Source: Secundilactobacillus collinoides DSM 20515 = JCM 1123 (GTDB lineage Bacteria; Bacillota; Bacilli; Lactobacillales; Lactobacillaceae). Taken from it: 64,000 bases of DNA. The stretch spans positions 124,001-188,000 of the forward strand of contig NZ_AYYR01000013.1 of NCBI RefSeq assembly GCF_001435975.1, read 5' to 3'. A model generated the notes under the pieces. It was not told where the DNA came from. It saw only the letters and a program-made list of their open reading frames with translations, and ran no database searches. Made by a program: the position numbers and the translations under genes. How positions within the stretch are numbered: the first letter of the stretch is position 1; every line of letters begins with the position of its first letter. Of the stretch, positions 61,312 to 64,000 are shown piece after piece.

Positions 61312-64000
61312 TCATTGTGGGACAACGAGTTTCGCACGGCTCTTACCTTGTCCTTGCGTTGTCACTTGAATCTGATACGGGATCTGCGTCTTTAACGCCG
61401 CAACGTGACTAATAATGCCGATCATCCGGTGGTCGCCTTCGATGTGTTCCAAGGCCGCCATAGCGGTCTGAAGGGAATCAGTATCAAGGGAACCGAAACC
61501 TTCGTCGATAAACAGCGCATCGATGGAAATTCCGCCGGCTTGGTTTTGAATCACTTCACCAAGTGCTAAGGCTAAACTCAGAGCAGCAATGAAACTTTCG
61601 CCACCCGACAACGTGTGCACACTTCTGGTATGGCCAACGTTATCGTCATAAACATCCAATTCTAGCCCGGTATTCTTCGCGTAGGTCCCTGCTTCTTCGT
61701 GCAATTGCAGATAGTAGCGGCCGGAACTTAATTCCTGTAGGTGGCCGTTAGCGGCGTCCAGGATCTCCAGCAAGTACTGCTGAAGCACATACCGTTCCAA
61801 ACTCAATTTAGCATCACCGCTGCCGTTGATGGTACTGGACAGCAAGGTGAGTTCATCAAGGTCGTGTGCCTGTTTGCGAATAGCCTTGGTGGCATTTTCA
61901 ATAGTCTCAAGCGTTTTTTGGTTTAAGATATAAAGCTTGCTTGTGGCATCCAGCTGATCGCTTGCCCGCTGGAGGTCAGTCTGCAGCGTTTGTAATTGTG
62001 CCTTTGCTGTTGTCACATCGACACGGTCACCACTGACCATCTTGCGGTAGGTTTCGAGTTGTGCCCTGACCGATGCGGTCTGCTGGTTGTACGCCTGTAT
62101 CTGTTGGCGTTTGTCAGGAATGGTTGACACTTGGGCAATTAGTGCTTTGAACTGGTCCCAGTCTGCCTGACCTTCGAAATGTGTTTTCAAGTCGGTTGTC
62201 AGCTGATTGTTCAAATCAGTGACCTGAGTGGCTAACTCGGTTTGCCTAGCGGTTAACACATCTAATTTTGAGACTGATGCTGCCAACGCGCTCTGGGTGG
62301 CGACTAAGCTCTTTTGGTTATCTGACTGTTGCTGATTGAAATCGGCAATGGCCTGTTTGAGGGCTTTCAAATGGGCATCAAGACTTGCCAGATCCTTAAA
62401 ATCGGCCGGTAACTGGGCCTGTGCATCCGTCAGCTGAACGGTCACGGTCTGCACCCGCTGCTGGGCTTCATTGAAACCAGTTTGTTGCGTTGACATTCTC
62501 TTAGTCAACTCGGCCTGTTGTTCAGTCAACTGGGTGACTTGAACAGCCGCTCTTTCACTTTCTGCGACCTGTTGTTGAATGTTTGTCATCTGCTCAGCCA
62601 CTGTCTTAGCCATGGCCTGTAATGAGTCCAGACAACCGACCAAGTCTAAACCGGTTTTGATCGATAACCAATCCAGATCAGCCAACTCATTCTGAAACGC
62701 AGTAACAGCGTTGTTTTGAGCGGTTTGTTGCGTGCGCAAATTTTGTGTTAACTGATCAATTTCAGTTTCTAATTTGGTAAAGCGTTGTCGTTGCATCGTC
62801 ACGTTCTTATCAGCCGTCGTGAGCGCGGCCTTAGTGATGGTTTTGCCTTCAACGGCAAGGGCCGGGCTTGGGTGGTCAACACTGCCACAGATCGGACAAG
62901 GGGTACCAGGTTTCAACTGTTGGGCTAACTCTGCGATATGGTTAGCTAACCGTTGATTTTCTAAGTCGTCCTTTTGCGCTTCGGCACTTGAAACGGCTGC
63001 CTGTGATTCCGGCAGCTGAGTTTGTTTTGCCGTCACCTGCTGATTACTGATTGTCAGCTGCTCGGCTGCCTGCTGCAATGCGTGCCCCTGCCGCGTGTAG
63101 CCGGCCAGTTTGTCTTGTTGCTGCTTCAGGGTGGCTTCCTGCAGCTTTAGCGGAGCGGCCTGATCCGCCACTGATTGCTGCTTGACGAGGTTATCACTGA
63201 CGGTCTGTTGCTGGGTCGTTATCGTTGTCAGTGCCTTTTGAGCCTGAGTCGCCGCGACCTTTGCCTGCGTTAAAGTTGCGGTGAGCTGTGCCACTTTCTC
63301 AAACGAGGGGCGTTGTTGTTCCAACAGCGGCACCTGTTGTTGTTTAGCTGCGTATGTCGGGGCTTGTTTCTGCAGTTCTGCCTGGGTTGTTTTCAGCGCC
63401 TGCAGATCCGTTTCAGTCTTCGCCTTATTTGTTCGCTCAGCGATAATATTTTGGGCGGTCTGTTGGTGACTAGCTGTGGCCTGCTGCAGCGTATCGTATT
63501 TGGGCTTTAACGTTTGGACCCAGGTTAAGGTCGCAATCGTTTTCTGAAGTGTCGCCATTGCGGGTGCCTGACTATCAAGTTGCGTCTGTTGCGCCTCAAG
63601 TTTAGCAAGTTCATCCAGCTGTTGATTGTGCTTGACGCCTTGCTCGATGGTCGTTTGCTGTTTTTGAACAGCCGCCCGTTGCTTGTTCAACGCATCGCGC
63701 TGCTGGTGACCGGTTGCTTCCGTTTGTGTTTGCTGGTCCTTTAGCAAAGCAACCTGCGATTCAACGCCTAAGTCGGCGAGATCAGCCGGTTTTTCGAGCC
63801 ACTGAATGCCCTTTAAATTATCGGTAATCGTGCTCTTCCAGCCGCGGCTCTTCGAATTGGCTTCCCGCAACTGGTCCTTGATCTGTTCACCCCAGTTTTG
63901 ATACAGCTGCGTTTTAAATAATTTTCGCAGGACACTTTCTTTGCCCTCACTGTCTGAAATTAAGAAGCGGCGGAAATCTCCCTGCGGCAACAGAACAATT
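61312..64000 (-). CDS. sbcC: SbcC, Rad50-like nuclease ATPase subunit (5' end outside window)
   Basis: The C-terminal 896 residues of SbcC, the ATPase of the SbcCD nuclease that opens hairpins and DNA ends in repair. The frame is open to the window edge and begins IVLLPQGDFRRFL, a block found near residue 140 of SbcC, so about 140 residues with Walker A are missing from view. Long coiled coils flank the zinc hook CPICGSVDHP (CxxC) near residue 370 of this part. Signature HTLSGGESFIA, Walker B IDALFIDEGFGSLD and D-loop are intact. The sbcD gene normally lies upstream, outside the window. Confidence 0.93.
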   Translation of the reverse strand, partial: IVLLPQGDFRRFLISDSEGKESVLRKLFKTQLYQNWGEQIKDQLREANSKSRGWKSTITDNLKGIQWLEKPADLADLGVESQVALLKDQQTQTEATGHQQRDALNKQRAAVQKQQTTIEQGVKHNQQLDELAKLEAQQTQLDSQAPAMATLQKTIATLTWVQTLKPKYDTLQQATASHQQTAQNIIAERTNKAKTETDLQALKTTQAELQKQAPTYAAKQQQVPLLEQQRPSFEKVAQLTATLTQAKVAATQAQKALTTITTQQQTVSDNLVKQQSVADQAAPLKLQEATLKQQQDKLAGYTRQGHALQQAAEQLTISNQQVTAKQTQLPESQAAVSSAEAQKDDLENQRLANHIAELAQQLKPGTPCPICGSVDHPSPALAVEGKTITKAALTTADKNVTMQRQRFTKLETEIDQLTQNLRTQQTAQNNAVTAFQNELADLDWLSIKTGLDLVGCLDSLQAMAKTVAEQMTNIQQQVAESERAAVQVTQLTEQQAELTKRMSTQQTGFNEAQQRVQTVTVQLTDAQAQLPADFKDLASLDAHLKALKQAIADFNQQQSDNQKSLVATQSALAASVSKLDVLTARQTELATQVTDLNNQLTTDLKTHFEGQADWDQFKALIAQVSTIPDKRQQIQAYNQQTASVRAQLETYRKMVSGDRVDVTTAKAQLQTLQTDLQRASDQLDATSKLYILNQKTLETIENATKAIRKQAHDLDELTLLSSTINGSGDAKLSLERYVLQQYLLEILDAANGHLQELSSGRYYLQLHEEAGTYAKNTGLELDVYDDNVGHTRSVHTLSGGESFIAALSLALALGEVIQNQAGGISIDALFIDEGFGSLDTDSLQTAMAALEHIEGDHRMIGIISHVAALKTQIPYQIQVTTQGQGKSRAKLVVPQ

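Overview
The window looks like chromosomal DNA of a low-to-medium GC Firmicute of the family Lactobacillaceae. The evidence is the strong AAGGAGG-type ribosome binding sites, the short operons and the typical lactobacillar gene set: CorA, adenine deaminase, DegV/PlsC/PlsY, DUF915-type hydrolase, tandem SxxK serine hydrolases, NlpC/P60 protein, GRP sugar porter. I cannot name a species. No rRNA, tRNA, CRISPR array, intact insertion sequence or prophage was seen. About 60 genes lie on both strands, and many transcription units end in clear hairpin terminators.

Layout. 1-3.9 kb: end of an OmpR-type response regulator with its histidine kinase, an orphan NarL-type regulator, and a CorA magnesium channel. 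4-12.8 kb: adenine deaminase; an oxalate decarboxylase (bicupin) paired with an FAD oxidoreductase that has lost its redox cysteines; a zinc alcohol dehydrogenase behind a densely patterned promoter; a short UvrA-like ABC ATPase. 13-25.7 kb: GRP sugar porter and AraC regulator, a potassium channel gene split by a stop codon, a Na+/H+ antiporter, an AI-2E family protein, a WYL regulator/VOC protein pair, two serine hydrolases, and a DUF915-type hydrolase. 26-35.2 kb: HAD phosphatase-LacI operon with a perfect operator palindrome; LysR regulator divergent from two NAD(P)-binding proteins; aldo/keto reductase; DegV-PlsC-PlsY lipid operon divergent from a TetR regulator across two identical palindromes.

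35.3-44.1 kb: an operon of a sulfonate-type ABC importer (SsuABC/TauABC-like) plus two arylsulfotransferase (ASST)-like proteins, the first of which has lost the catalytic histidines. A terminator and several hairpins precede it, which suggests an attenuated leader. Next to it sit an FMN-binding extracytoplasmic protein and a ferric-reductase-like membrane flavocytochrome, together a likely flavin-based electron export pair. 45-48.4 kb: a multidrug-type ABC exporter operon with TetR, whose ATPase carries an in-frame TGA. 48.5-54 kb: MerR regulator co-oriented with a DMT transporter, aldo/keto reductase, NlpC/P60 protein, DJ-1/PfpI protein and SDR. Four promoters in the window have the 19-bp spacer and central dyad typical of MerR-family control.

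54-60.7 kb is visibly more AT-rich and looks horizontally acquired: an anion permease, an acid-sugar dehydratase of the enolase superfamily, two LysR regulators, an SDR and a decayed FMN-binding gene. The window ends inside an SbcC nuclease gene.

The most interesting material is the sulfo-type operon with its structured leader and pseudoenzyme paralog, the MerR-type promoter set, the cysteine-less flavoenzyme beside OxdC, and the pair of in-frame nonsense mutations.
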